DNA of 64,000 nucleotides from Sinomonas sp. ASV486 (GTDB lineage Bacteria; Actinomycetota; Actinomycetes; Actinomycetales; Micrococcaceae): NCBI RefSeq assembly GCF_030908215.1, contig NZ_JAVFJK010000009.1, positions 55,616 to 119,615 on the forward strand. Direction: 5' to 3'. The translations under genes were made by a program, and so were the position numbers. The notes beneath the pieces are model-generated. The model did no database searches and was not told the DNA's origin. It saw nothing but the letters and a program-made list of their open reading frames with translations. This document shows, in pieces, positions 1 to 7,879 of this stretch. Position 1 is the stretch's first letter. Each line of letters starts with the position of its first letter.

Positions 1-14
1 GGGCGGCCGGCCGG

Positions 15-90
15 TGGGGGGGGGGGGGGGGCCGGGGGCCCCGGGGGGGGGGGGGGGGGGGGCCCCCCCCCCCCCCCCCCGCCCCATCCC
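15..90. repeat. Homopolymer G then C tract at the window edge
   Basis: Long runs of G, a short GC block, more G, then about 19 C in a row. No gene starts here; the first real ribosome binding site and ATG lie just downstream. Together the runs could fold into a G/C hairpin. Tracts like this are rare in intact genomes and common at contig ends or in low-quality assembly, so an assembly artefact is the simplest reading. Confidence 0.8.
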
Positions 91-103
91 TTCAGGAGAG
101 AAC

Positions 104-433
104 ATGACCACCGGTTCCACACCTACAGCAGAGCAGCAGGCACAGCAGATCCGTGAAGTATGGCTCCTGCCCGTCTTCACGCCCAGACCCGACTGTGCCG
201 CGGAACTCAGCGCCGCCCTCCGCGAGCTCCAGCAGGAGAGCCGCCAGGACCAAGGCTCCATCGAGTACAGCGTGTACGCCGTCGATGGGCGGTTCATCCT
301 CATCGAGGGCTGGGACAGCCAGACCGACCTCGAACGCCACAACGAGCAGGCCCACGTCCAGGAATTCGTTGCCCTTTCTGCACGCCTGCTCGCCAAGCCG
401 TTCACCGTCACACCGATCACCCGCGTGGGCTGA
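104..433 (+). CDS. Putative quinol monooxygenase, ABM domain
   Basis: A 109-residue protein whose residues about 14-100 match the antibiotic biosynthesis monooxygenase (ABM) ferredoxin-like fold: an early strand (VWLLPVFTPRP), the helix AELSAALRELQQES, the GSIEYSVYAVDG strand, the strand FILIEGWDSQ, and a helix with HNEQAHVQEFVALSARL. ABM proteins of this size oxidise quinols or act on small aromatic or sugar-derived substrates; the substrate cannot be told here. The start was set at this ATG because AGGAGAG sits just upstream and everything earlier is homopolymer. The stop is 23 bases before the next gene, a sugar isomerase, so the two probably form the end of a catabolic operon whose first genes lie outside the window. 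Confidence 0.8.
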   Translation: MTTGSTPTAEQQAQQIREVWLLPVFTPRPDCAAELSAALRELQQESRQDQGSIEYSVYAVDGRFILIEGWDSQTDLERHNEQAHVQEFVALSARLLAKPFTVTPITRVG

Positions 434-456
434 AGCCCCGACCTAGGAGAGATCAC

Positions 457-1461
457 ATGCCCCGTCCGTTCACCCTGTTCACCGGCCAGTGGGCCGACCT
501 CAAGCTCGAGGAGGTCGCCGAGCTCGCGGCCGGCTGGGGCTACGACGGCCTCGAGATCGCCGTCTCCGGCGAGCACCTCGATGCCGCCCGCTGGGACGAG
601 CCCGCCTACATCGCCGAACGCCTCGGCATCCTCGACAGGCACGGCCTGGCGCTGTTCGCGATCTCGAACCACCTCAAGGGCCAGGCCGTCTGCGACGACC
701 CGATCGACTTCCGCCACCAGGCGATCGTGGGCTCCGCCGTCTGGGGCGACGGCGACCCCGAGGGCGTGCGGCGCCGCGCCGCCGAGGAGCTCAAGGACAC
801 CGCACGCCTGGCCAAGGCCCTCGGGGTCAAGACCGTCGTCGGGTTCACCGGGTCGGGCATCTGGCAGTACGTGGCCATGTTCCCGCCCGTCCCCGCCACC
901 GTCATCGACGCCGGCTACCAGGACTTCGCCGACCGCTGGAACCCCATCCTGGACGTCTTCGACGAATGCGGGGTCCGGTTCGCCCACGAGGTCCACCCCT
1001 CCGAGATCGCCTACGACTATTGGTCCACCCAGCGCGCGCTCGAGGCCATCGGCCACCGCGAGGCCTTCGGCCTGAACTGGGACCCCTCCCACATGATGTG
1101 GCAGGGACTCGATCCGGTCGCGTTCATCACCGACTTCGCCGAGCGCATCTACCACGTGGACTGCAAGGACACCCGCATGCGCATGGGCAACGGCCGCGCC
1201 GGCATCCTCTCCTCCCACCTGCCCTGGGGCGACCCCCACCGCGGCTGGGACTTCGTCTCCGCCGGGCGCGGCGACGTCCCCTGGGAGGACTGCTTCCGCG
1301 CCCTGACCGCGATCGGCTACGACGGGCCCATCTCCGTCGAGTGGGAGGACGCCGGCATGGACCGCCTCGTCGGCGCCCCCGAGGCCCTCGCCGCCCTGAA
1401 GAAGTTCGACTTCGCCCCCGCCACCGCCTCCTTCGACGCCGCCTTCAGCAACCAAGGCTGA
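457..1461 (+). CDS. Sugar phosphate isomerase/epimerase (TIM barrel)
   Basis: A 334-residue TIM-barrel protein of the xylose-isomerase-like/AP endonuclease 2 superfamily. Recognisable elements are the first strand with GWGYDGLEIAV, FAHEVHPSEIAYD, NWDPSHMMWQG, YHVDCKDT and the final strand SVEWEDAGMDR. The acidic and His residues in these segments are those that usually bind the divalent metal in the family. Members isomerise or epimerise sugars, inosose or keto-sugars in the cytoplasm; which one is unknown. The ATG was chosen because a good AGGAGA precedes it; a longer open frame upstream only overlaps the previous gene out of frame. It probably shares a transcript with the ABM gene 23 bases upstream. 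Confidence 0.85.
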   Translation: MPRPFTLFTGQWADLKLEEVAELAAGWGYDGLEIAVSGEHLDAARWDEPAYIAERLGILDRHGLALFAISNHLKGQAVCDDPIDFRHQAIVGSAVWGDGDPEGVRRRAAEELKDTARLAKALGVKTVVGFTGSGIWQYVAMFPPVPATVIDAGYQDFADRWNPILDVFDECGVRFAHEVHPSEIAYDYWSTQRALEAIGHREAFGLNWDPSHMMWQGLDPVAFITDFAERIYHVDCKDTRMRMGNGRAGILSSHLPWGDPHRGWDFVSAGRGDVPWEDCFRALTAIGYDGPISVEWEDAGMDRLVGAPEALAALKKFDFAPATASFDAAFSNQG

Positions 1462-1501
1462 CCCGTTCGGGCGACAACTCAGACAAGGTGCGGTGAGAAG
1501 G

Positions 1502-1708
1502 ATGCTGACGCGTGTGGATGACTGGTCCAAGCTATGCGGACGAACGATCGAGTTGCGCCTGCATGGCAGGACCATTTGCAGCGGCGTCGTTGGGGAGATC
1601 TCGGCGACCGGAACGGTTCTGGGGGTCCAGCCATTCACAGGGATCCGCAGGGTCTTCTACAAGCGAGACTCTTATGAGGCTTGGGCCGACTGGCGCCCAT
1701 TTTCTTGA
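1502..1708 (+). CDS. Small hypothetical protein
   Basis: A 68-residue protein with no recognised domain. Its sequence looks like a small beta-rich fold: TIELRLHGRTICSGVVGEISATGTVLGV alternates hydrophobic residues as in an Sm- or SH3-like barrel, followed by FYKRDSYEAWADW. That pattern and the absence of low-complexity residues favour a real gene. A GTG nine bases earlier could also be the start. It marks the point where GC content drops and the probable accessory stretch begins. Function unknown. Confidence 0.5.
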   Translation: MLTRVDDWSKLCGRTIELRLHGRTICSGVVGEISATGTVLGVQPFTGIRRVFYKRDSYEAWADWRPFS

Positions 1709-1959
1709 AGCTCAACCAGATTCACCGCCCGCATATGTGGGGCTTTCCAGCCGCCTATCGGCAGAGTGCCCATCGGCAGATCACTCATGGGCGCCGGTAG
1801 GTTCAGTCCCGGATTCGATGGTTCCTGAGACAGACAACTGGGATTCTTGGGGCGATGCGGATTCCAAGGGTGTGGATCGCAGCGCTATATGGCGTGGTTC
1901 TGGGATCGCTAAGTGGCGGTCCGGCTGCCCGTTTGGGGATGCCTCACCGGGGCTGCCCC

Positions 1960-2292
1960 TTATGGAGCAGCAACGGTGGACATATAGGAGTCGAACGCCT
2001 GGGGGCTCTTGAGCGCTGAGAACGGGAGCCTCGACAGGTTTGGGTGGTCCGTGGCCCGCAGATGATTAAGGGCGGCGATAGCGGCTCTCTTGTTCCAACG
2101 AACGGCACGCAGCCCCGGAAGCGCAACTCCGAATAGGATCACCAGGACACCCAGGACACCCAGGACGGCCAGGACGGCCAAGGACAGTCGAAGAGGGCCC
2201 CCGACAGGACCGAGTCCCGAGGGGTCGACCATAGACGCCACCGACAGGATGACCGTGACGGCGGCCGAGGCTAACTGGACCAGCCGGGGCAT
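1960..2292 (-). CDS. Small hypothetical membrane protein
   Basis: A 110-residue protein with two probable membrane segments: residues about 4-22 (VQLASAAVTVILSVASMV) and about 35-60 (LSLAVLAVLGVLGVLVILFG), then a basic stretch (RAVRWNKRAA) and a soluble tail. The second segment is encoded by a run of short tandem repeats of a CCAGGACA/CCAGGACG unit on the top strand (about 2140-2180). No family is recognised. An AGAGG lies upstream of the ATG. It is isolated, with no operon partner. Confidence 0.45.
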   Translation of the reverse strand: MPRLVQLASAAVTVILSVASMVDPSGLGPVGGPLRLSLAVLAVLGVLGVLVILFGVALPGLRAVRWNKRAAIAALNHLRATDHPNLSRLPFSALKSPQAFDSYMSTVAAP

Positions 2293-2724
2293 GCACGCCT
2301 CTTATCAGCTTCGCTGTCGCCTCATCGCCCACTCTCGGTACCCAGTTACCCCGGATACGACTGTCGATCTTCAGCACGTATCGCGCTCATCCCATGACCC
2401 GCACCCACGACGAACCCATATCGCGCCGACCGGTTCGGCCCGTCCCGCGGAAAGCGGAATGTTATAGCCTCGATTCACCTGCAACTCCACCGGCGTTCAG
2501 CGGGAAGCCTAGTCGCCAGACAGCAGGCAGTCCCCTCAGAGATTGCTTGGAGACTCGCCTTCTGGTTCGCAACCGCACGACGCTGTCGGTGAGCCGGTCC
2601 GTGATGGCACCTTCGGCGCTGCGCGGCGCGGTCCCGTTGTCCCAGGCATCGCGGCGGAGCGTACACCCGGATCGATGAAATGAACGATGGCGGTGCGCCA
2701 GCCGACTGTTCTGCAAAGCTACAG

Positions 2725-2803
2725 CTTTCTGAGACGCTGGCGCGGTCCCGCACAGACCTGTCTCAGGGGCAGACCGCCTCTGGACCCCCGGTGTCTCAGA
2801 AAG
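2725..2803. repeat. 11-bp perfect inverted repeat in the gene-poor stretch
   Basis: CTTTCTGAGAC at 2725-2735 is exactly inverted as GTCTCAGAAAG at 2793-2803, with a third partial copy (GTCTCAGG) in between near 2759. Sequences of the GTCTCAGAAA type occur in the ends or resolution sites of Tn3-family elements, so a relic of a mobile element is possible, but no transposase or resolvase is visible nearby. Confidence 0.4.
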
Positions 2804-3138
2804 GTGCCTCGACGGAATCTGCCTCCCCAAGCGACTCAAGAAAGAAGGTGCCGCACGGCCAGGAGGGGCGGTTCACCGGCGCGGGAGCCGTGCTGGTCAC
2901 GCGCACAGCGCCAGCCCGCGCGCTTGACCTGCCCCGGAGGTCCACTGCCAGATCCAGGTGCCGTCCGTAGTCAGATGAGGTCCACCGGCCTCGTTCCCAG
3001 CAGAGAGCTTTGGCAAAGGCCGGGCCGGATGAACCCAGAGATGATTGACAGCGCCGGTGCTGTCGCCGGGGGCTGCACCGCGCCATACATGCGGAGGAAA
3101 TGGATCGGGGGCGGCGAGTTCGTGGCGCAGCCGGGCTT

Positions 3139-3279
3139 CTATTTGAGACAACTGAAGAGGGTGGCACGGCCAACGCCGATGGTCACCTTGCCGACGTCAA
3201 GACCGCCGAGGACCTCGACCTCCCGCTCTCGGCCCTCACAGAGCGGGCAGGCGACGGGCAGCGCGCCCCGGAGCTGCAC
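3139..3279 (-). CDS. Possible tiny or remnant protein with CPLC motif
   Basis: A 46-residue frame from a GTG. It carries ACPLCEG, half of a zinc-ribbon type Cys pattern, then EREVEVLGGLDVGKVTIGVGRATLF and ends near a further Cys. The regular alternation of hydrophobic residues is unlike chance translation, but the frame is short, has no clear ribosome binding site and lies in the gene-poor stretch. It could be a small zinc protein or the last part of a decayed gene. Confidence 0.25.
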   Translation of the reverse strand: MQLRGALPVACPLCEGREREVEVLGGLDVGKVTIGVGRATLFSCLK

Positions 3280-3380
3280 CCTGTGGAGAAACGACCTTTG
3301 GAACGCGTCAGCTTCATCAGTTCCGCAGCCCAACGTCCTAGAGTGATCTTTGGTCCGTTCGGTATTTGGGGGTTGATGGA

Positions 3381-4628
3381 ATGGCGCGGCGTCGCGGGTT
3401 CCTTGCAGAGATTCAGCATCAGCAGCGGTTGGCCCAGCAGCGGGAGAGCGCGGCCCAGCGTGCTGCAGCGGCCGCGCAGGTCCGGGTGGAGCGGGCGCGG
3501 GCTGCGGCTGCTCGGGCGGCTGCAGCTGCGGAGCGTGCATCTGAGGCCGAGCGCAAGCGGCTCGCGAAGGAGGCCCTAGCGGCTCACGTCGAGGCCATGC
3601 AGGCTGAGGTCGAGAGGCTCAACGCGGGCCTGGCCGGCGAGTACGCGCAGATCGACGGGATCCTGGCCGCCACCCTGGAGTCGGACGACTGGGTTGACCT
3701 GCAGTCGCTCAAGAGGTCGGTGCAGCACCCGCCGTTCCCGCACCCCGAGCTGGAACGCCCGAACCCTGCCCCTGGACCCATCGAAGTTCCTCCGGCACCG
3801 ATCCGGCGTGAACCCCAGCCTCCATCGGGGCTGTTCGGGCGGAAGAAGAAGCTCGAGACTGCCAAGCAGCAGGCTCAGGCCGAGTACCAGCAGGCCATGC
3901 AGGACTGGATGGCGTACCGTGACTCGATCCCCGCACAGGAAGCCGCGCTCAAGGCCACACACGCCGCCTTCGAGCAGAAGAGGCTCAAGCAGCTCAAGGC
4001 TGAGACCTCCCGCTATGAGGCGGACTGCAGGGAACGTGAGAACGAGGTCGCCGAACACAACGCCTCCATCGACGATCTCGAGGCCGGTCTCGGCTACGGG
4101 GCAGCTGACGCGGTGGAGGAATACGTCGGCATCGTCCTGGCGAACTCGCTCTACCCGGACCACTTCCCGGTCCAGCACGAGGCCCAGTTCGACCCCGCCA
4201 CGGCCGAGCTGATGCTCACGGTCGCCGTGCCGGCACCAAACCGCGTCCGGACGGTGAAGGCCTACAGGTACGTGAAGGCCAGCGACGAGATCACCGAGGC
4301 CCAGCTGTCCAAGACGGAAGCAGGAAACCGGTACGCCTCCGCGCTGCACCAGGTCGCGATCAGGTCCCTGCACGAGATCTTCGAGTCCGACCGTCAGGGG
4401 ATCATCCAAGCGATCTCCCTGCAGGTCGGCCCCCAGACCAAGGACCCCGCGACAGGACGCAGCACCTTCATTCCGCTCGTCGCCGTGACCTCGCCCCGGG
4501 AGACGTTTCTGGAATTCGACCTCTCTGGCGTGGTCCCTTCCGCCACGCTGCAGCACCTCGGGGCGGCTGTGTCGAAGAGCCCCGCGACGCTTGTCGCGGT
4601 GGATCCCGCCGGCGTGCGCAGATCGTGA
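3381..4628 (+). CDS. Coiled-coil protein partnered with GIY-YIG nuclease
   Basis: A 415-residue protein of unassigned family. Residues about 5-95 are almost pure Ala/Arg/Glu/Gln with regular heptads and should form a long coiled coil. A Pro-rich linker follows (about 115-150), then a second coiled coil (about 155-240), then a compact C-terminal domain from about 240 (VEEYVGIVLANSLYPDHFPVQ, TVKAYRYVKASDEI, FLEFDLSGVVPSATLQHLGAAVSK). The C-terminal part has predicted strands and helices but no motif I can tie to a nuclease. The ATG was taken, rather than a TTG 15 bases earlier, because the coiled coil begins there. It overlaps the downstream nuclease gene by 4 bases (GTGA), so the two proteins are probably made together and may form a complex. 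Function unknown; a role in defence is inference from the partner. Confidence 0.8.
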   Translation: MARRRGFLAEIQHQQRLAQQRESAAQRAAAAAQVRVERARAAAARAAAAAERASEAERKRLAKEALAAHVEAMQAEVERLNAGLAGEYAQIDGILAATLESDDWVDLQSLKRSVQHPPFPHPELERPNPAPGPIEVPPAPIRREPQPPSGLFGRKKKLETAKQQAQAEYQQAMQDWMAYRDSIPAQEAALKATHAAFEQKRLKQLKAETSRYEADCRERENEVAEHNASIDDLEAGLGYGAADAVEEYVGIVLANSLYPDHFPVQHEAQFDPATAELMLTVAVPAPNRVRTVKAYRYVKASDEITEAQLSKTEAGNRYASALHQVAIRSLHEIFESDRQGIIQAISLQVGPQTKDPATGRSTFIPLVAVTSPRETFLEFDLSGVVPSATLQHLGAAVSKSPATLVAVDPAGVRRS

Positions 4629-6058
4629 GTACGGGCAGGCTGCGGTTCAACCCCGCTCCCGGGTGGCCTCCCGCCCGTGCGGGCTGGACGCCCCCTGCGG
4701 GGTGGAAGCCGCCCAGCTCCTGGCCAGCACCGCCCCCGGGCTGGCAGCTCTGGGTCCCAGAGGGAGAGGCCGCCGAGGGCGCAACCGCCGAGGCTCCCTC
4801 TGCCACGCCTGATCCGAAGCCCGGGCCTGAGCCCGTTCTGGAAGCACCACAGGCTGCCAAGCCCACCGCTCCTGAGGACGGGCAGCCGCTGGCGAGACTT
4901 GAAGCGCTCGAGGTCGAGAACGCCAGGCTCCGCCGGCTGCTCGAGGATGCTGTGGTGGGGGCTGGAGGGGTCCTCCAGCTCGATGACCAGAAGTTGCTTC
5001 AAGAGGTCGGCATCTACCGCTATCACCACCCCCTCGAGAATGCCGCGGCGTACCTCCAACGACTCCAAGACGTCGAATCCCGCACCGCAGCGCTGATCCG
5101 CGACGGCCACGCAATCGAGACGTCGAATATGTTCACCTTCGACAACTCCTTGGCCAAGGGTCGGAAGATGTCCGCCGACCTGGCCAAGCTGATGCTCCGT
5201 GCCTACAACGCCGAATCCGACAACAGCATCCGCACATTGAAGGCCGGCAACGTCCTGACTGCCAAGCGAAGGATCGAGGCCTCTCGCACCGCGATCGCCC
5301 GCCTGGGAGCGATGATGCAGATGCGCATCAGCGACGCCTACCACTCCCTCCGCATCGAGGAGATCGAGCTCACGGCCGACTGGCTGATGATGAAGCAGGA
5401 GGAGAAGGAGCGGGAGCGGGAAGAACGAGCTCGGCTCCGTGAGGAAAGACGCGTAGAGAGGGAGCTCGCCGAGGAACGGGCCCGACTCGACAAGGAACGC
5501 GCGCTGCTCCTGCAGACCCTCGAGACCCTCAACGCCGCCGGGACCACCAACCCAGATCTCATCCAGCGGCTCGCCGACATCGACAAGGCGATCGCCGATA
5601 ACGACTACCGTGCGGCCAACATCCGCGCGGGCTATGTCTACGTGATCTCCAACCGGGGGGCCTTCGGCATGGGAGTGGTGAAGATCGGTCTGACCCGCCG
5701 GCTTGACCCCACCGATCGCGTCAGTGAGCTCAGCGGAGCCTCCGTCCCGTTCCGCTTCGACATCCACACCATCTACTTCTCCGAAGACGCCGTCACCCTC
5801 GAAGCCGAACTCCACCGCCACTTCGCAGACCGCGCACTCAACCAGGCCAACCTCAGGAAGGAGTTCTTCTTTGCCACACCCGCCGAGGTACGTGACGTCC
5901 TGACGAGCAAGGTCGGCAATCTCCTCGAATTCACCGAAGAGGCAGAGGCAACCGAGTACTTTCAATCCCTTGGCTCGTGGCCCACCGAGCGTCATGGCCT
6001 AGACGTGCCACTACAGACCGATGACGGCCGCCTCTCGTTCGAAAGATCACACGACTAG
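4625..6058 (+). CDS. DUF4041 protein with GIY-YIG (T5orf172/MUG113) nuclease domain
   Basis: A 477-residue protein with a clear modular layout. Residues about 8-40 contain Trp/Pro repeats (PGWPP, GWKPPSSWP, PPPGW), like the short adaptor motifs at the start of many actinobacterial membrane or effector proteins. A DUF4041-like region follows (about 120-255; EVGIYRYHHPLENAAAYLQRL onward), then a charged coiled coil (about 260-310). The C-terminal GIY-YIG-type domain (from about 336) shows YVYVISN, VKIGLT, the Arg in DRVSEL and the Glu in LEAELHRHF, corresponding to the family's catalytic Tyr, KIG, Arg and Glu. T5orf172/MUG113 domains occur in phage and host proteins and are predicted DNA nucleases. 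The GTG start overlaps the preceding stop, so expression is coupled to the coiled-coil partner. Confidence 0.85.
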   Translation: MSTGRLRFNPAPGWPPARAGWTPPAGWKPPSSWPAPPPGWQLWVPEGEAAEGATAEAPSATPDPKPGPEPVLEAPQAAKPTAPEDGQPLARLEALEVENARLRRLLEDAVVGAGGVLQLDDQKLLQEVGIYRYHHPLENAAAYLQRLQDVESRTAALIRDGHAIETSNMFTFDNSLAKGRKMSADLAKLMLRAYNAESDNSIRTLKAGNVLTAKRRIEASRTAIARLGAMMQMRISDAYHSLRIEEIELTADWLMMKQEEKEREREERARLREERRVERELAEERARLDKERALLLQTLETLNAAGTTNPDLIQRLADIDKAIADNDYRAANIRAGYVYVISNRGAFGMGVVKIGLTRRLDPTDRVSELSGASVPFRFDIHTIYFSEDAVTLEAELHRHFADRALNQANLRKEFFFATPAEVRDVLTSKVGNLLEFTEEAEATEYFQSLGSWPTERHGLDVPLQTDDGRLSFERSHD

Positions 6059-6193
6059 TTCCCGCGCGCACGGACACACCGTGCCGTGCTCTCAGCAGTA
6101 GGCGACGTAGCCCGCCTCGCGTTCGGCTCGCCGTCTCTCCCGTCCACTCCCCAGACTGTGTCCGCCAAACCGGGAACGGTCCAGAGCGCGACG

Positions 6194-6199
6194 TAGGCT
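6194..6199 (+). promoter_or_regulatory. -10 box, probable leaderless promoter
   Basis: TAGGCT lies exactly 7 bases before the GTG of the aminopeptidase gene, and no ribosome binding site is present. This places the transcript start at or next to the start codon. Confidence 0.5.
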
Positions 6200-6206
6200 G
6201 CTGACC

Positions 6207-7166
6207 GTGAGCTACCCGATTGGCGAGCCGCACGACGCGGGGATGATGGCGACAGGCGACGGGCACCGGGTCTACTGGGAGGCCTACGGCAGCCCCGACG
6301 GCAAACCCGCGCTCGTGCTCCACGGCGGCCCGGGCTCGGGCGCCAGCCCGTGGTGGCGGCAGTTCTTCGACCCTTCCCGCTACCGGGTGGTGATGTTCGA
6401 CCAACGGGGATGCGGCCGCAGCACGCCCAATGCCCGCGACGACCTCGCGGCCCTCGAGAACAACACGACGGCGCATCTCATCGCGGACATCGAGGCCCTG
6501 CGGGACCTCTTCGGAATCGACAGATGGCTCCTGTTCGGCGCCTCCTGGGGATCCACCCTCGGGCTCAGCTACGCCGTCCAGCACCCCGACCGCGTCTCCG
6601 AGCTGGTGCTCTGGGCGCTCGTGACGACCCGTGCCAGAGAGGTCCACTGGCTCACCCACGTCATGGGCGAGATCTACCCGAGGGAGTTCGACGAACTCCT
6701 CAGCGTGATCCCGCCTGAGTCTCGCAGCGGCAACATCCCGATGGCCCTGAGCGTCCTGCTGCGCTCCCCTGACGCAGGAGTGCGCGATCGGGCCGCTCGG
6801 GCGTGGTGCGCCTGGGAGGACCGCATCGCGACCCTGTCGGGTCCGGTCGTTCCGAGCCAGCAATGGCAGGAGCCCTCCGCACGCCTTGGCTTCGCTCGGC
6901 TTGTGACCCACTACTTCGGCCATCACGCATTCCAGGCCGACGACGCCATCACCGCAAACCTCGACCGCATCAGAGGCATCCCCGCGTACTTCCTGCGCGG
7001 GCGGCTCGACATCGCCTCGCCCCTGCGGCCGGCCTACGAGATCGCGCAACACCTGCCCCAGGCCACGCTGGAGATCGTCGAGGCCGATGCCCACGGAGCG
7101 GGAGACGACACGCTTGAGCGTCTGGTGAGGGTGCTCGACACGCTCTCGAATGCAACGACCCCCTGA
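6207..7166 (+). CDS. pip: Prolyl aminopeptidase (alpha/beta hydrolase, S33)
   Basis: A 319-residue cytoplasmic peptidase that removes N-terminal proline from peptides. The oxyanion-hole motif HGGPGSG is at about 39-45, the nucleophile Ser113 sits in GASWGS, the acid is Asp268 in RGRLDIASP and the His is His296 in EADAHGAG: a complete S33 triad. The cap segment HYFGHHAFQADD is also typical of proline iminopeptidases. Length matches the family. The GTG start is supported by a -10 box 7 bases upstream. It is a single-gene unit, separated from the GIY-YIG gene by 148 bases with no other recognisable content, and convergent with lysE. Confidence 0.9.
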   Translation: MSYPIGEPHDAGMMATGDGHRVYWEAYGSPDGKPALVLHGGPGSGASPWWRQFFDPSRYRVVMFDQRGCGRSTPNARDDLAALENNTTAHLIADIEALRDLFGIDRWLLFGASWGSTLGLSYAVQHPDRVSELVLWALVTTRAREVHWLTHVMGEIYPREFDELLSVIPPESRSGNIPMALSVLLRSPDAGVRDRAARAWCAWEDRIATLSGPVVPSQQWQEPSARLGFARLVTHYFGHHAFQADDAITANLDRIRGIPAYFLRGRLDIASPLRPAYEIAQHLPQATLEIVEADAHGAGDDTLERLVRVLDTLSNATTP

Positions 7167-7202
7167 ACCCAAGCCCCCCAGCCGCCCACCCGCCGTCGTG
7201 CG

Positions 7203-7808
7203 TCAGCCCCCGAAGGCGAGCATCGCGGCGAGGCTCGCCATGAGCACGGCGACGAACCCATCGAGGAAGCGCCACGCGGCGGGCCGGGCGAAGAACCCGC
7301 TCAGGGACCGCGCGCCGTACCCGAGGAGCGGGAACCACAGCGCGCTCGCCGTCACGGCACCGAACCCGAAGGCCCAGCGCCCGTCGCCCTGGGCATTCGC
7401 GAGCGAGCCGAGCAGCACGAGCGTGTCGAGGTACACGTGCGGGTTGAGCCACGTGAGCGCGAGGACGGTGGCGACGGCGGCCCACATCGTCCCGTTGCCG
7501 CGCCCCTCGGCCGCGCGCAGCGAGCCGGGCCGGAGGGCGCGCTTGGCCGCGAAGAACCCGTAGGTCACGAGGAACGCCACGCCGACCCACCGCACCACCT
7601 GAAGCAGCATGGGCGCGCTCTGCACCGCCGCGCCGATCCCCGCGACACCCGAGAAGATGAGCACCGCGTCGCTGGCCGCGCACACGAGCACCACGGGCAG
7701 GATCCACTCGCGCTTGATGCCCTGCCGGAGCACATAGGCGTTCTGGGCCCCGATCGCAATGATGAGGCCGAGGCTCGCGCCGAGGCCGGCGAGGTAGGAG
7801 AGGATCAT
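7203..7808 (-). CDS. LysE/ArgO family amino acid exporter
   Basis: A 201-residue membrane protein with six probable membrane segments. It begins MILSYLAGLGASLGLIIAIGAQNAYVLRQGI, which carries the conserved GAQNAYVLRQG of LysE/ArgO transporters; later parts such as ALTWLNPHVYLDTLVLLG are equally characteristic. Members export basic amino acids (lysine, arginine) when intracellular levels are toxic. It is transcribed away from a LysR-family gene of the LysG/ArgP type, the classic arrangement in which the regulator activates the exporter in response to its substrate. Substrate choice between Lys and Arg cannot be decided here. Confidence 0.92.
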   Translation of the reverse strand: MILSYLAGLGASLGLIIAIGAQNAYVLRQGIKREWILPVVLVCAASDAVLIFSGVAGIGAAVQSAPMLLQVVRWVGVAFLVTYGFFAAKRALRPGSLRAAEGRGNGTMWAAVATVLALTWLNPHVYLDTLVLLGSLANAQGDGRWAFGFGAVTASALWFPLLGYGARSLSGFFARPAAWRFLDGFVAVLMASLAAMLAFGG

Positions 7809-7814
7809 CCCTCG

Positions 7815-7843
7815 ACGGTACGGACCTCGGATATGAAGATCAA
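7815..7843 (-). promoter_or_regulatory. lysE promoter, leaderless
   Basis: Reading on the minus strand, TTGATC (7843-7838), a 17-bp spacer, and TACCGT (7820-7815) precede the ATG by 6 bases. The transcript would start at the start codon. Confidence 0.55.
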
Positions 7844-7879
7844 CTCACGATTTCTGAATCTACATTAGCATATCTTCAT
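7833..7879. promoter_or_regulatory. Inverted repeat between lysE and its regulator
   Basis: ATGAAGAT at 7833-7840 is inverted as ATCTTCAT at 7872-7879. The arms overlap the lysE promoter spacer and the regulator's own start codon, so a LysG/ArgP-type protein bound here could activate lysE and repress itself. A -10 box TAGCAT (7866-7871) precedes the regulator ATG by 6 bases. Confidence 0.4.

Larger units (their letters stand above)
2293..3380. other. About 1.1 kb with no convincing gene
   Basis: Open frames exist on both strands but none shows a recognisable domain, a good start region or the codon bias of its neighbours. GC content is visibly lower than in the rest of the window. The stretch holds an 11-bp inverted repeat (2725-2735 and 2793-2803) and a short reading frame with a Cys-x2-Cys motif at its right end. 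It reads as decayed or acquired DNA between the sugar genes and the coiled-coil/GIY-YIG pair. Confidence 0.6.

Noticed and set aside
160-456. Extension of the sugar isomerase frame by about 100 codons upstream
   Set aside because: It runs out of frame through the monooxygenase gene and reads as Arg/Pro-rich noise; the ATG at 457 has a proper ribosome binding site.
2462-3346. Several open frames of 90-220 codons on both strands
   Set aside because: Compositions rich in Arg, Ser and Pro, no recognisable motifs, and mutual overlap; typical of chance frames in GC-rich DNA.
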